From contig NZ_JAGTJJ010000040.1 of assembly GCF_028435365.1 (NCBI RefSeq), positions 37,321-101,320 on the forward strand: a stretch of DNA of 64,000 nucleotides, written 5' to 3'. The notes below the pieces were generated by a model. It was not told the DNA's origin, ran no database searches, and was given only the letters and a program-made list of their open reading frames with translations. Position numbers and translations under genes: made by a program. This DNA is from Polyangium jinanense (GTDB lineage: Bacteria; Myxococcota; Polyangia; Polyangiales; Polyangiaceae). Positions 28,852-37,194 of the stretch are shown piece after piece (position 1 is the first letter of the stretch; each line of letters starts with the position of its first letter).

Positions 28852-29685
28852 TCAATCGGAGTACGCTTCGAAACCTGGGAGCGGATCGTAATCCTCGTCC
28901 GGCTCGTCCTCCGCGCCTTCCGGCCACGCCGCCTCGGCGGGCTCCTCATCGAGCAGCCCGTCGAATGGCCCCGGTAGCGGCGCATCCTCGTCCTCTTCCT
29001 CGGCGAGAATCTCGTCGAGATCGAAGACGGTCCCGTCGGCCTCGTATTGCGCCCACGCCTCGGGGTGCTCCGCGCGGAGGAGCGCTTCGAGCGCCGGGAT
29101 CTTGACGCGCTGAATGGGCTGACCGTCGGTGCTGCTGCGAGGTCGAAACCGCAATTCGCGCCTCTCGTAGACCGTGAGCTCCACCGGGAAAACGTCTGCG
29201 ACGTGATGGTGCACGTATTCGCGGATCTGGCCGAACTTGAAGATGCTCACCCGCTCCCGCTCGAAGCCCCACCCGAGGCCCGCGAGGTGGCGCTCGAACG
29301 CGTCCTCGTCGTCGGTGAAGACCTGGATGTCGATGTCGCTGCCGCGGCGGATGTGCCCCGTGCTGACCGATCCGATGAGGCGCGGCTCGAAGGGGCCGAG
29401 GGCGCGCATCACGCGGAGGGCGACGACACGCATGGCGAAAAGCCGGCGCGTGCGCCGTTCGCCCTCGGCGAGCTCGGCCATGGCGAGCAGCGCGTCGCGG
29501 ATCTCGCCGTTCGAGGGCAAGTCCTGGGGCCGATACCGCAGGTTTTTCCCGCCCGCACGGCCGAGCAGACGCCTTGCTGCCATCCGTTTGGCCGTGAAGT
29601 ATTGCTTGACGCCCTCCTCGTACATGAGGCGCGCGGCTTCCGTGGCGATCCTGCCGCGGAGCCCTCCGGTTCGTTCGCTGCTCAT
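28852..29685 (-). CDS. Pol-beta-type nucleotidyltransferase with acidic tail
   Basis: 277 residues. The motif GSVSTGHIRRGSDIDIQVF gives the GS...DxD signature of the polymerase-beta nucleotidyltransferase fold, with Asp117 and Asp119 as metal ligands. A third acidic residue is likely in FPVELTVYE. The first 90 residues are basic and helical (KQYFTAKRMAARRLLGRAGG). The last 75 are strongly acidic (LAEEEDEDAPLP, EGAEDEPDEDYDP). The ATG overlaps the stop of the sigma-like gene (ATGA). The substrate could be RNA, protein or a small molecule. Neighbouring HD and sigma-like proteins suggest a nucleic-acid role, which is inference. Confidence 0.8.
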   Translation of the reverse strand: MSSERTGGLRGRIATEAARLMYEEGVKQYFTAKRMAARRLLGRAGGKNLRYRPQDLPSNGEIRDALLAMAELAEGERRTRRLFAMRVVALRVMRALGPFEPRLIGSVSTGHIRRGSDIDIQVFTDDEDAFERHLAGLGWGFERERVSIFKFGQIREYVHHHVADVFPVELTVYERRELRFRPRSSTDGQPIQRVKIPALEALLRAEHPEAWAQYEADGTVFDLDEILAEEEDEDAPLPGPFDGLLDEEPAEAAWPEGAEDEPDEDYDPLPGFEAYSD

Positions 29686-30050
29686 GTGGGGAAAGGACGC
29701 GCCACGAGCGGCGCGAGGGCGTCACGGAGCTTGCGAAGCGCGCCGCCGACGGTGCGGCCGCCGCGCCCGGCGCCATAGATACGTTTTTGCACGACCTGCT
29801 GCGTGACGCCGAGACGGCGTGCGATCTCGCCCTGGGACAGGCCTTCGAAAAAATACGCCTCGACGACCTCGCGCTGTTTGTCCGTCAAGACCGTTGCGAC
29901 GGCGTCGCGCACGGCGTCGTGGAGGCGGAGGCGCGCCTCGGAAACCTCGTCGTCGTGATAGAGGTGACGAGACGCGTCGATGTGATCGAGGCTCGCGACC
30001 AAGCGGGCGCGGTGCCTTTTGCCGTCAGAACAGCTCCTTTCGTGGGTCAT
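29682..30050 (-). CDS. Sigma-70 region 4-like HTH protein
   Basis: 122 residues. Residues about 55-100 (VLTDKQREVVEAYFFEGLSQGEIARRLGVTQQVVQKRI) have the shape of sigma-70 region 4, a helix-turn-helix that in sigma factors reads the -35 box. No region 2 is visible, so it is not a complete sigma factor; it may be a DNA-binding regulator or remnant. The N-terminus is basic and His-rich (HIDASRHLYHDDE). Its start lies 26 bases inside the preceding HD gene and its stop overlaps the nucleotidyltransferase start, so the three genes form a translationally coupled unit. Confidence 0.75.
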   Translation of the reverse strand: MTHERSCSDGKRHRARLVASLDHIDASRHLYHDDEVSEARLRLHDAVRDAVATVLTDKQREVVEAYFFEGLSQGEIARRLGVTQQVVQKRIYGAGRGGRTVGGALRKLRDALAPLVARPFPT

Positions 30051-30519
30051 GGATGGGGGCGGGCTCGCCGCCGGGGTCGAGGAGGGAGAGATCTCGGCCG
30101 TCGAGGAGAATCGACAGCGCGTCTTCGGGTGACATCACGGTGGCGTGAGGGGAGCGACCGAGGACGTCCCAGCGGCGCAGGCGCTGGAGATCGGCGAGCG
30201 CGGCGGTCCCGCGTAGGCGGCGCTTGGTGGGCCCAGGGTCGTGCAAAAGGTCGAGGTGGTGGCGCACGAGCCAGACGATGCGGGGCGAGACGAGGCCGTC
30301 GAGCAGATCGGCGCCCAGCGCGTCGTGGTCAGGCGAGGATATCGCCTTTCCCACGTCGTGCAAGAGCGCCGCGGCCCAGAGCGCGCGGTCGGCGCATGCG
30401 GCGCGCGCGAGATCAAAGACCTGAAGGGAATGGTAGAGAGCGCAGCCCTCGGGGTGATACGCGGGGTTCTGGCGTATTCCGTCGAGGGCGAGTAGCAGTG
30501 GGAGGAGCTCGTCGTACAT
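30025..30519 (-). CDS. HD domain protein
   Basis: 164 residues from the ATG at 30519; an in-frame GTG at 30558 would add 13 residues. HD-type metal ligands are seen as YHSLQVFDLA (His), ALLHDVGK (His-Asp), SSPDHDALG and later WLVRHHLDLLHDPG. Proteins with this pattern hydrolyse phosphoesters, often of nucleotides or RNA 3' ends, and the HD part of CCA-adding enzymes looks similar. With a nucleotidyltransferase encoded two genes downstream, the pair recalls a split nucleotidyltransferase/HD enzyme. That is inference. No membrane segment was seen. Confidence 0.78.
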   Translation of the reverse strand: MYDELLPLLLALDGIRQNPAYHPEGCALYHSLQVFDLARAACADRALWAAALLHDVGKAISSPDHDALGADLLDGLVSPRIVWLVRHHLDLLHDPGPTKRRLRGTAALADLQRLRRWDVLGRSPHATVMSPEDALSILLDGRDLSLLDPGGEPAPIHDPRKELF

Positions 30520-30567
30520 CACCGGGGCGCGGCGCTGGTGATCACGCCGCTCACCCACGGGACACGG

Positions 30568-31323
30568 TCACACCCACCGGCGATGGTTTTCGTAGAGCTC
30601 GTCGCGCCACTTGACGAGACGAGCATACCGCTCGGCGAGGTCCGGGTTGCTCCAGCCCGCGCGACCGCCGGGGCCCGTGGGCATGAACCGCTTGTCGACC
30701 GGGCTCACAACCTGGAGCACGAGCGCCATCGCGATGTCCGCATAGGAAAACGTGTCGCCGAGCAGATACTTCTGCCCTTCGGCGAGCGCCTTGTCGAGCG
30801 TCTCGAGCCCCTCCTCGGCCACCGCGCGGTGGGCCTCCGCGCCGTCGCGCATTCGATACTTCGCGACGAAGAGCTGCATCGCGCCGCGGCCGATCGGCAT
30901 GAGCAGCGGCACGATCGCCTCCGGGGTCCCGCGCGGCAGGGCGGCCCTTCCGAACGTCGGATCGTCGACGAACTTGAGCATCATCATCGCCCGGAGCGCC
31001 GCGAGTGTCGTCTCGCTGCGGCGGTTCCAGGCCTCGACCTCGGCCTCCCGGCCCGCGGGGAAGAGCTTCGGCCCCGCGCCGACGGCGTCCGCGTGACGGG
31101 CGATGTCGAACGAATCGGTGAGGAGGGCGCCGCGATCGTCGAGGATCGGGACGGTGACGCGCCCCGTCGGTTTGCGGAGGAGGATGCGCAGCCGGAGCTC
31201 GCCCGCGAAGGGGTAGTGCTCGACTTCCTCGTACGAGATGCGGTGATGGTCGAGCGCCCAGCGGGCCTTCTCGGACCAGGGGGAGAACGAGATGCTGTAG
31301 AGCCGGGTCTTTTTGTTTTCCAT
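30568..31323 (-). CDS. Glutathione S-transferase-like protein
   Basis: 251 residues from the ATG at 31323; an ATG at 31338 adds five residues, and longer frames are not credible. The N-terminal thioredoxin-like domain begins TRLYSISFSPWSEKARWAL and contains GRVTVPILDDRG with the cis-Pro of the glutathione site and LLTDSFDIARHAD. The C-terminal helical domain ends in YLLGDTFSYADIAMALVLQ, the usual N-capping box region. It probably conjugates or reduces electrophiles with glutathione in the cytoplasm; the substrate is unknown. It follows the methyltransferase by 16 bases and precedes the HD gene by 48, in one minus-strand series. Confidence 0.88.
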   Translation of the reverse strand: MENKKTRLYSISFSPWSEKARWALDHHRISYEEVEHYPFAGELRLRILLRKPTGRVTVPILDDRGALLTDSFDIARHADAVGAGPKLFPAGREAEVEAWNRRSETTLAALRAMMMLKFVDDPTFGRAALPRGTPEAIVPLLMPIGRGAMQLFVAKYRMRDGAEAHRAVAEEGLETLDKALAEGQKYLLGDTFSYADIAMALVLQVVSPVDKRFMPTGPGGRAGWSNPDLAERYARLVKWRDELYENHRRWV

Positions 31324-31339
31324 TGGGATGCCGAGCATC

Positions 31340-31993
31340 CTACAGGTTGGGCGGGACGTCGAGCGAACGAATTGCGCTTGCGGCAAAACGACGCAGCCCG
31401 AGGCCCGGAACGAACCGACCCACGCGGAGACAGTATTCAGCGTATCGCTCGCCGTGCGTCCGGTGGAGGTAAGGTTCCTCGACGACACGCACCTGGAGCT
31501 CCACGGCCACGAAAAGGCAGATCAGGGAGACGAGCGAGAGCACGTTCGGCAGGATCAACGCGAGCCCCGTCCCCGTGACGAGCATGCACGAGAAGATGGG
31601 GTTTCGAACGATCCGGAAGGGCCCGTCGCTCACGAGCTCCGTACGCTCCGCTTCCCGGACGCCGATGCGCCACGACTTCCCCATCGCGACCTGCGAGGCA
31701 TACGTGGCCAGCGTCCCGACGGCGGCCAGGGCGACGGCGCACCAGAACGCCCACGGCGGGAGCGCCACGAGGCTCCGCACGACGCCGGCGAGCTCCAGCA
31801 CCGGCGCGAGCGCCCCGAGGACGAGGGCGAGCACGAAGAGCACGCCTCCGAACCACGAGGCCGAGCCGGGCCTGCCGGAAATGCCCTGGAAGCCGGACGA
31901 TCCGGTCGTCCGGAGGTGCTGCAAGGTCCGGAGCCCGAAGGCGACGGTCATATAAACGACGAATAGAACCAGAGCGACGAACGCGGGTTGCAT
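31340..31993 (-). CDS. ICMT/PEMT-type membrane methyltransferase
   Basis: 217 residues, with about five hydrophobic segments. The C-terminal signature of the isoprenylcysteine carboxyl methyltransferase-like family is clear: GPFRIVRNPIFS, then EEPYLHRTHGERYAEYCLRVGRFVP. In the family this region binds S-adenosylmethionine. The bacterial substrate is generally unknown; it may be a lipid or a small hydrophobic molecule rather than a prenylated protein. It is the first gene of a minus-strand run towards the P450 gene. Its start is 87 bases from the divergent small gene at 32081. Confidence 0.87.
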   Translation of the reverse strand: MQPAFVALVLFVVYMTVAFGLRTLQHLRTTGSSGFQGISGRPGSASWFGGVLFVLALVLGALAPVLELAGVVRSLVALPPWAFWCAVALAAVGTLATYASQVAMGKSWRIGVREAERTELVSDGPFRIVRNPIFSCMLVTGTGLALILPNVLSLVSLICLFVAVELQVRVVEEPYLHRTHGERYAEYCLRVGRFVPGLGLRRFAASAIRSLDVPPNL

Positions 31994-32080
31994 GAGCGGG
32001 CCTAGGCTTGGGGATCCATCGACGGCACGTCAAGCGAAATGACATTGACAGTCCCTCCCTTTCTTGTTTCTTTTCCCCCA

Positions 32081-32590
32081 ATGGACCCCAACCCCACGAG
32101 CGAAGGAACCATCGTCCTCACGGGTCTCACGTCCCGCGGAGGCCTTTCGAACTGGGTCTTTTTCTTTTTCCCCGCGGAGATCGTGCAGTGTGACCTCGGC
32201 ATCATGCCCGCCGTGAAGGCGGGCGCCGTGGCGGGGATCCGCGCGAACCTCGACGTCGTCGGCGAGATCGGTGAGACGACGTATGGTCCACGAGGACCGA
32301 AGGGCGGGTCGGCCGAGGCGTGGTGCGACGAGCTCGTGGGCAAAGCCAAACGTGTCGAGCGGCTTCCTTGCGAGCACGTCCGCGGCATACGCCTGCATCT
32401 CACGGCCATGGCGCACGAGCTGTACGTCACCGCGGACGAGGACAAACCACGGATGTTCAGCCTCATGAACCGGAGCGAGGCCGGAGAGGTCCGCGGCTTG
32501 CTCGAGGCTCGGTTCGGGCAGCGGTTCGTCGTGACGAAGTCTGCCGTGTTTGCCTTCTTCGAGCGGCACGCGCCGTTCCTGATGCGGTGA
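32081..32590 (+). CDS. Conserved-looking protein of unknown function
   Basis: 169 residues from the ATG at 32081; an in-frame ATG at 32039 would add 14 hydrophobic residues, and neither has a clear ribosome site. The chain is soluble, with a hydrophobic stretch SNWVFFFFPAEIVQCDLGIM near the start and mixed alpha/beta character after it. Composition and codon use match the neighbours, so it is very likely a real gene. I do not recognise the family. Confidence 0.6.
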   Translation: MDPNPTSEGTIVLTGLTSRGGLSNWVFFFFPAEIVQCDLGIMPAVKAGAVAGIRANLDVVGEIGETTYGPRGPKGGSAEAWCDELVGKAKRVERLPCEHVRGIRLHLTAMAHELYVTADEDKPRMFSLMNRSEAGEVRGLLEARFGQRFVVTKSAVFAFFERHAPFLMR

Positions 32591-32663
32591 GCACATTTCC
32601 CGCATTGACGTCGGGTGCGGATCATGGTTTGACCAGGAACCATCGTCTCCAAGGGAGGTACGA

Positions 32664-33146
32664 ATGAAGGTCGAACCGACGAAAGAGCATCTCTGGCTGC
32701 AAAAGCTCGTGGGCGAGTGGACGTACGAGCACGACGCGGAGATGGAGCCGGGCAAGCTCCAGAAGTTCACCGGGACCGAGGTCGTGCGGTCGATGGGCGA
32801 CATCTGGGTTCTCTGTGAGGCGCGCGGCGCGGTGCCCGGCGGATCCACGAACCAGATGATGTGGACGTTCGGCTATGACCCCGCGAAAAAGGCCTTCGTG
32901 GGGACGTTCGTCGGCTCGATGATGGAATACCTGTGGGTCTATCACGACGGCTCGCTGGACGCGGAGGAGAAGGTGCTGACGCTCCACACCGAGGGCCCGG
33001 ACTTCTCCGCTCCGGGCAAGATGACGCCGTACAAGGACATCATCGAGATCAAGAGCAACGACGAGCGCGTCCTCCGGTCCGAGATGATGGGCCAGGACGG
33101 GAAGTGGTCCGAGATCATGCGGCAGAACTATCGGCGGACGAAGTGA
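32664..33146 (+). CDS. DUF1579 family protein
   Basis: 160 residues; ATG after AAGGGAGG. The pattern LVGEWTYEHDAEMEPG near the start, TFGYDPAKKAFVGTFVGSMM in the middle and DIIEIKSNDERVLRSEM match DUF1579, small beta-barrel-like proteins of unknown reaction that resemble lipocalin/THAP4-type ligand binders. There is no signal peptide, so it should be cytoplasmic. It is 73 bases after the unknown gene and 67 before the TolB-like lipoprotein gene. Confidence 0.82.
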   Translation: MKVEPTKEHLWLQKLVGEWTYEHDAEMEPGKLQKFTGTEVVRSMGDIWVLCEARGAVPGGSTNQMMWTFGYDPAKKAFVGTFVGSMMEYLWVYHDGSLDAEEKVLTLHTEGPDFSAPGKMTPYKDIIEIKSNDERVLRSEMMGQDGKWSEIMRQNYRRTK

Positions 33147-33213
33147 GCCGAGGGGACGATTGCGCGATCGTCCCTTACCTATCCCCGCGCACTCTGGTAT
33201 CGTCCGGCGTGCC

Positions 33214-34590
33214 GTGAGGTTTCGGTTTTCGCATGTTGGATTTCTCGGCCTGATCTGGCTGCCCCTCGCCGCGTGCAAGCCCCAGGCAACGAGCCACGAC
33301 GAGCAGGCCGCCACGACGAGCTCCGCGGCGTCGACGGCCAGCGCCGCCGCGCCTTCGCCGAGCTCTGCATCTCCCGCGCCGCCCGCGGCCGCGACTGCGG
33401 AGGGCACGGCGGCCCCGTACTTGCCACCGCCCGAGGCTTCCGCCGCCGCAGCGCCGCCCGAGGCGCCGCGCAAAACGATTGGCACGTTCGACGACTGGGT
33501 GAAGGGGTATCAGGGGATCGGCGGACCCGAGGCCCACAAGAAGCCGCCGCGGCTCGGGCTCGTCAAGGATCTCGGCCTTTCGTCCGGGCGCATCACGTTC
33601 ACGCGCTCGGGTGATGTGTTCACGTATGATTTCGCGAAAGGCGCGGAGGCGCAGCTCACGCGAAAGTCACAGCGCAACGAGGCGCCCGTGTTTCTCGGGG
33701 ACGGTCGCCGGATTGCGTTTCTCAGCAACCGCGACGGGATGGTCTGGCGCGTCTTCCTGATGAATGCGGATGGCACGGACCAGCGGCCGATCACCCGCAA
33801 GTTCGCCGGCGCGTACGGTTATCAGCCGTCGTTCGCGATCACCTCGGACGGCAACCGCGTCGCCTACATCGCGGCGACGAGCGGGTCGCCCGACGGGCTG
33901 TCGGAGGAGCTGCACCTCGTCGACGTGGCGAGTGGCGAGGATCATCGCGTGGGCGAGCCGGATTCTCTCGGTCATCCCGCGTTTTCCCCGAAAGGCGATA
34001 TGCTCTACCTCGTCGCGGGAGTGTTCGAGGCGGAGCATCTCGCCTCCGTGGACGTCGCGACGCGGAAGTTCCGCAGTTTCTCGGACGCCGGCAATCACAT
34101 GTTCAGCGGTGCCCGGCGGCTCGGGGATCGATTGCTGTTCTCGGCGAGCCCGACGGGATCGTTCTGTTGCCAGCGCTCCTCGCTCTACACGACGACCCCC
34201 GACGGCAGCGGCATTCGAGGATTCGGCTCGTTCTGGGTCGCGGGCTCGCTGCATCCGGAGGTTTCTCCGAAAGGAACGAAGGTCGCCGCTGCATGGTCCG
34301 TGCGCGAAGGCGGGTTCGGCGCCGATTACCGAATCGAGATCTCCGTGCTCGATGCGAACGGCAACGCCGAGCGCGCGCTGACCGACGCCTTCCCGCGCCC
34401 ATTTTACAGCGCCCTCGAGCCCACCTGGGCGCCCGACGATCATCACCTCGCCTTCACGCTCTCGTTATGCCCATACGTGGGCTGCGAGCCGACGATCCGG
34501 AGCGTCGTCGTGGTCGACACCCGGGACACGAAAGCCGTCCCCGCCTTCATCGCGTACGGCGGCGGCGCCTCGTGGAGCCCCGTTCCCTGA
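33214..34590 (+). CDS. TolB-like beta-propeller lipoprotein
   Basis: 458 residues from a GTG at 33214, chosen because it gives a short signal peptide with lipobox LAAC (Cys21); the frame extends to a TTG at 33160 without benefit. After the lipid anchor comes an Ala/Ser/Pro-rich linker (residues about 28-95). Repeated propeller blades follow (GRRIAFLSNRDGMVWRVFLMNADGT, NRVAYIAATSG, EVSPKGTKVAAAWS), the PD40/TolB type. It would sit in the inner or outer membrane facing the periplasm. Function is unknown; such proteins often act in protein-protein contact. The next gene starts 10 bases after the stop. Confidence 0.82.
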   Translation: MRFRFSHVGFLGLIWLPLAACKPQATSHDEQAATTSSAASTASAAAPSPSSASPAPPAAATAEGTAAPYLPPPEASAAAAPPEAPRKTIGTFDDWVKGYQGIGGPEAHKKPPRLGLVKDLGLSSGRITFTRSGDVFTYDFAKGAEAQLTRKSQRNEAPVFLGDGRRIAFLSNRDGMVWRVFLMNADGTDQRPITRKFAGAYGYQPSFAITSDGNRVAYIAATSGSPDGLSEELHLVDVASGEDHRVGEPDSLGHPAFSPKGDMLYLVAGVFEAEHLASVDVATRKFRSFSDAGNHMFSGARRLGDRLLFSASPTGSFCCQRSSLYTTTPDGSGIRGFGSFWVAGSLHPEVSPKGTKVAAAWSVREGGFGADYRIEISVLDANGNAERALTDAFPRPFYSALEPTWAPDDHHLAFTLSLCPYVGCEPTIRSVVVVDTRDTKAVPAFIAYGGGASWSPVP

Positions 34591-34600
34591 GGCGCTGCGC

Positions 34601-35458
34601 ATGGCCGGCGAAACCCTCTCGTTCCCGCGTGTGTACCTCCTGCGCGCCTCGGAAGCGCCGCGCGCGCTCGCCTTCATCACACACCGCCAGAAGTGCTGGT
34701 CGCTGCACCTTTGGGACCTCGACGCCCACCACGTCGAGCCCGGGGCCATGTTTTTCGGAACGCTCTACCCGCGACGCTGCGCTCTCTCGCCGGACGGACG
34801 CTATCTGCTTTATTTCGCGATGAAAGCGCCGGGGGATCCCGATTGGCCTCATCAATTCAGCGGCCTTTCACGCGCCCCGTGGCTCACCTGTCTGCTCGCC
34901 TGGCGCGAGGCCGGGACCTGGACGCGGGGCATGTTCTTCTCGTCCCGCGCCTCCGGCCGGCCGGAGATCCACGCTCGCCAGGACCTGCATCATGGCGCCG
35001 ATGTGGCGGACCTTTGCCCGTGGAACATCGAGAGGATCGACGCCATGCAGCTCGCGGCCGAGCGGCGAATCGGGTTTGTCGAGGCCGAGGATTCACCGCC
35101 GCGGGATCCACGCGACATCTGGGACCAGCATCGCCAGGCGGTGCTCCAGAAGCGGCGCCCGGTCGGCGGCGCGCGCGAGGTGCTGCGTGTCGTGCAGGGT
35201 GGCTTCGACCAGGACGAGGGGCGGGTCGGGCGGTATCGCAACCACTATGGTCTCGTCGGGAACGATGGGCGGGAGATCCCGCTTTCGAACCACGTGTGGC
35301 TCGATTGGCTCGATCGAGATCACCTCTACGGTGCGACGCTGGACGGGCGGCTCGTGGTGTGTGCGCTGCGGAGAGGTGAGCTCGTCGAGACGTGGTCGCA
35401 CGAGTTCGAGCGAATGCCGCGGCGGAAGCCGGCACCGCCTTTTGCGCGGCACTTTTGA
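34601..35458 (+). CDS. Protein of unknown function
   Basis: 285 residues. There is no signal peptide or membrane segment. The middle has a propeller-like strand pattern (RRCALSPDGRYLLYFAMK, NHVWLDWLDRDHLYGATLDGRLVVCAL) that suggests a few blades, in keeping with the propeller gene just upstream. The chain is rich in Trp and Arg. I do not recognise a family. Ten bases separate it from the TolB-like gene, so they are probably one operon. It is convergent with the next gene, with only two bases between the stops. Confidence 0.65.
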   Translation: MAGETLSFPRVYLLRASEAPRALAFITHRQKCWSLHLWDLDAHHVEPGAMFFGTLYPRRCALSPDGRYLLYFAMKAPGDPDWPHQFSGLSRAPWLTCLLAWREAGTWTRGMFFSSRASGRPEIHARQDLHHGADVADLCPWNIERIDAMQLAAERRIGFVEAEDSPPRDPRDIWDQHRQAVLQKRRPVGGAREVLRVVQGGFDQDEGRVGRYRNHYGLVGNDGREIPLSNHVWLDWLDRDHLYGATLDGRLVVCALRRGELVETWSHEFERMPRRKPAPPFARHF

Positions 35459-35460
35459 CC

Positions 35461-37077
35461 TCAATCCCAGCGATCGAGCTTGTACACGACGCGCATGCCG
35501 CCCTTTGAGGCCACGCGGAAACTCAGGTTCCAGGTCGATCCCTTGACCAGGCTGATCCCGCAAGCCTCGGCCGTGTCCTTGCCTTCGACGACCGCGCTCT
35601 GCGCGTACGCCTCCATCGTGGCGCGAATCTCGTGGTATTCGCTCCGCAGGTAACTCGGGAAAAACCCGGCGCCCTGCTTGTAGTCCCGATCCCGCGCGTC
35701 CTTCAGGATGAAGATCACGCCCGTACCGTGGTGCGTGAGGATCTTTTTCGGATTCCACATCCAAGGCTGCAAGGCGATGGCCGTGACCGGATGGTACACG
35801 TTGGGCTTCAGGTTCCAGCGCGCAGGCGGCGAGCCGTTCGCGTACACGTACGAGCTGACGCGGTTTCGCCGATCCTCGAAGTCCCATTGCAAGAGCGGCG
35901 GCGCGTCCGCGTGCTTGGCCGTGACCATCCCGATGTACGACTGGTTCGTCTCCGGGACGAAAAACTCGATATTCTCCGCCTCGGGGAGGACGGTCCGCGC
36001 GAATTTCTCCCACGTCATGGTGACAGGCGGGACGTCCATGTCGACGGCAAGCTTCGCCGCGGGCTTGAGGTGGTCGAAGACGCCCGGTTTTTGCCCCTTC
36101 GGCCTGGGCTCCTTTGGAACCCACAACGTCTCGATGTCGCCGAGCCGGGCGAAGCGCCGCTCCATCGCGCCAGCGCTCTTCAGCGCTTCCACGATCTTCT
36201 CGGCGCGCGCGAGGTTTCCGGTCGTCGGCGCCGCCTGCGGGCGCTGGTACTGGAGCGGGTGCATCTTCGCGGCGAACCGGCTCTTGACCTCCGCGAACGG
36301 CATGCCAGCCGCGAGGTCTTCGAGCAAGGTGCCGATCATGCTGCTGCGCACGTGGCAGAAGCCGGCCGGCGCACGGGCGACCGCGAGCCAGGTGAGATTT
36401 TCCCGCGCGCGGGCGTTTTTCGCAGCGGCACGCGTCTCGTGCAGCTCGAGCAGCCATTTCGCCACGCCGAGGACGGTCTCCGATCGATAGAGCGATTCGG
36501 TGGAGACGAGCTTGTGCGCCTGCTTGACGACGTCGATCGAGAACGCCTCGAGCCCGCGGAGAAGCGTCTCGTGATCCTGGCGCTTCTCCGCCATGATCTG
36601 CGCATTCGTCTTGATCAAGGTGGGCTTGTGGAGGAGGTCCTTCGAAGGCGTGACCGCGATGTGCTCCCACGCGCCCGTCTGCGGCGTTCCCCAAACCGTC
36701 TCGTCCGAGAGAAAAACGCCGTCGATCGGCGCCTCGGCCACAGCCTTCGCGAGCGCCCGGATCGCGCTCGTGTAGGGCTCGGGCGCAGTCTCCGGATCCC
36801 AGAGCGCAGACCGCGCCCTTCCATCGGAATCGACGACCACGATGCCACCGTACCGATTCACGAAGTGCCGGCAAGCGGCGCAGGTGTTGGTCTGCCGTAG
36901 CTCGGCCGGGACCGCGTCGAGGAAGACCTGGTAAAGCGCCGGCGTGCGCGTGGTGAACAAGCTCGGTTTGTCTTTGGTGCGTTTTCCGAAGCGCGCGCGA
37001 ATCGAGGCGAGCAGGTCGTCGTAGTGGTCGTCGATCGAAGGAGCCGCAGCCGTCGGAGGAGAAGGAAGATCGGGCAT
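35461..37077 (-). CDS. Uncharacterised 538-residue protein
   Basis: The ATG at 37077 follows AGGAGCGCGACC; a longer frame to 37119 is less likely. Residues near 68-78 contain TNTCAACRHF, a CxxC pair with a following His that could bind zinc. Later there are DETVWGTPQTGAWEH, SMIGTLLEDLAAGM and KMHPLQYQRPQAAP, which look strongly constrained. The general pattern recalls uncharacterised proteins I associate with phage and bacterial genomes, but I cannot name the family, and this memory is weak. It is soluble and of single-gene layout. If phage-derived it stands alone, for I see no phage structural genes nearby. Confidence 0.7.
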   Translation of the reverse strand: MPDLPSPPTAAAPSIDDHYDDLLASIRARFGKRTKDKPSLFTTRTPALYQVFLDAVPAELRQTNTCAACRHFVNRYGGIVVVDSDGRARSALWDPETAPEPYTSAIRALAKAVAEAPIDGVFLSDETVWGTPQTGAWEHIAVTPSKDLLHKPTLIKTNAQIMAEKRQDHETLLRGLEAFSIDVVKQAHKLVSTESLYRSETVLGVAKWLLELHETRAAAKNARARENLTWLAVARAPAGFCHVRSSMIGTLLEDLAAGMPFAEVKSRFAAKMHPLQYQRPQAAPTTGNLARAEKIVEALKSAGAMERRFARLGDIETLWVPKEPRPKGQKPGVFDHLKPAAKLAVDMDVPPVTMTWEKFARTVLPEAENIEFFVPETNQSYIGMVTAKHADAPPLLQWDFEDRRNRVSSYVYANGSPPARWNLKPNVYHPVTAIALQPWMWNPKKILTHHGTGVIFILKDARDRDYKQGAGFFPSYLRSEYHEIRATMEAYAQSAVVEGKDTAEACGISLVKGSTWNLSFRVASKGGMRVVYKLDRWD

Positions 37078-37194
37078 GGTCGCGCTCCTGATGACACCGC
37101 GGCGCTCCGCCAATTGCAAGGGGAGAGCGCCCAGGCCGCTCGAAAGCGGCCGGCCGGTTGACGCTGCCCAAAAGGCCGCCTACCGTCGTGGTTC

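Noticed and set aside
29682..30050. Calling this gene an ECF sigma factor
   Set aside because: Only a region 4-like HTH is present and 122 residues leave no room for region 2.
32045..32073. TTGACA as a -35 box before the gene at 32081
   Set aside because: No -10-like hexamer at 16-18 bases, and TTGACA is not reliable in such GC-rich genomes.
35461..37077. Prophage remnant around this gene
   Set aside because: No integrase, capsid, terminase or attachment-site repeats nearby; composition equals the surroundings.
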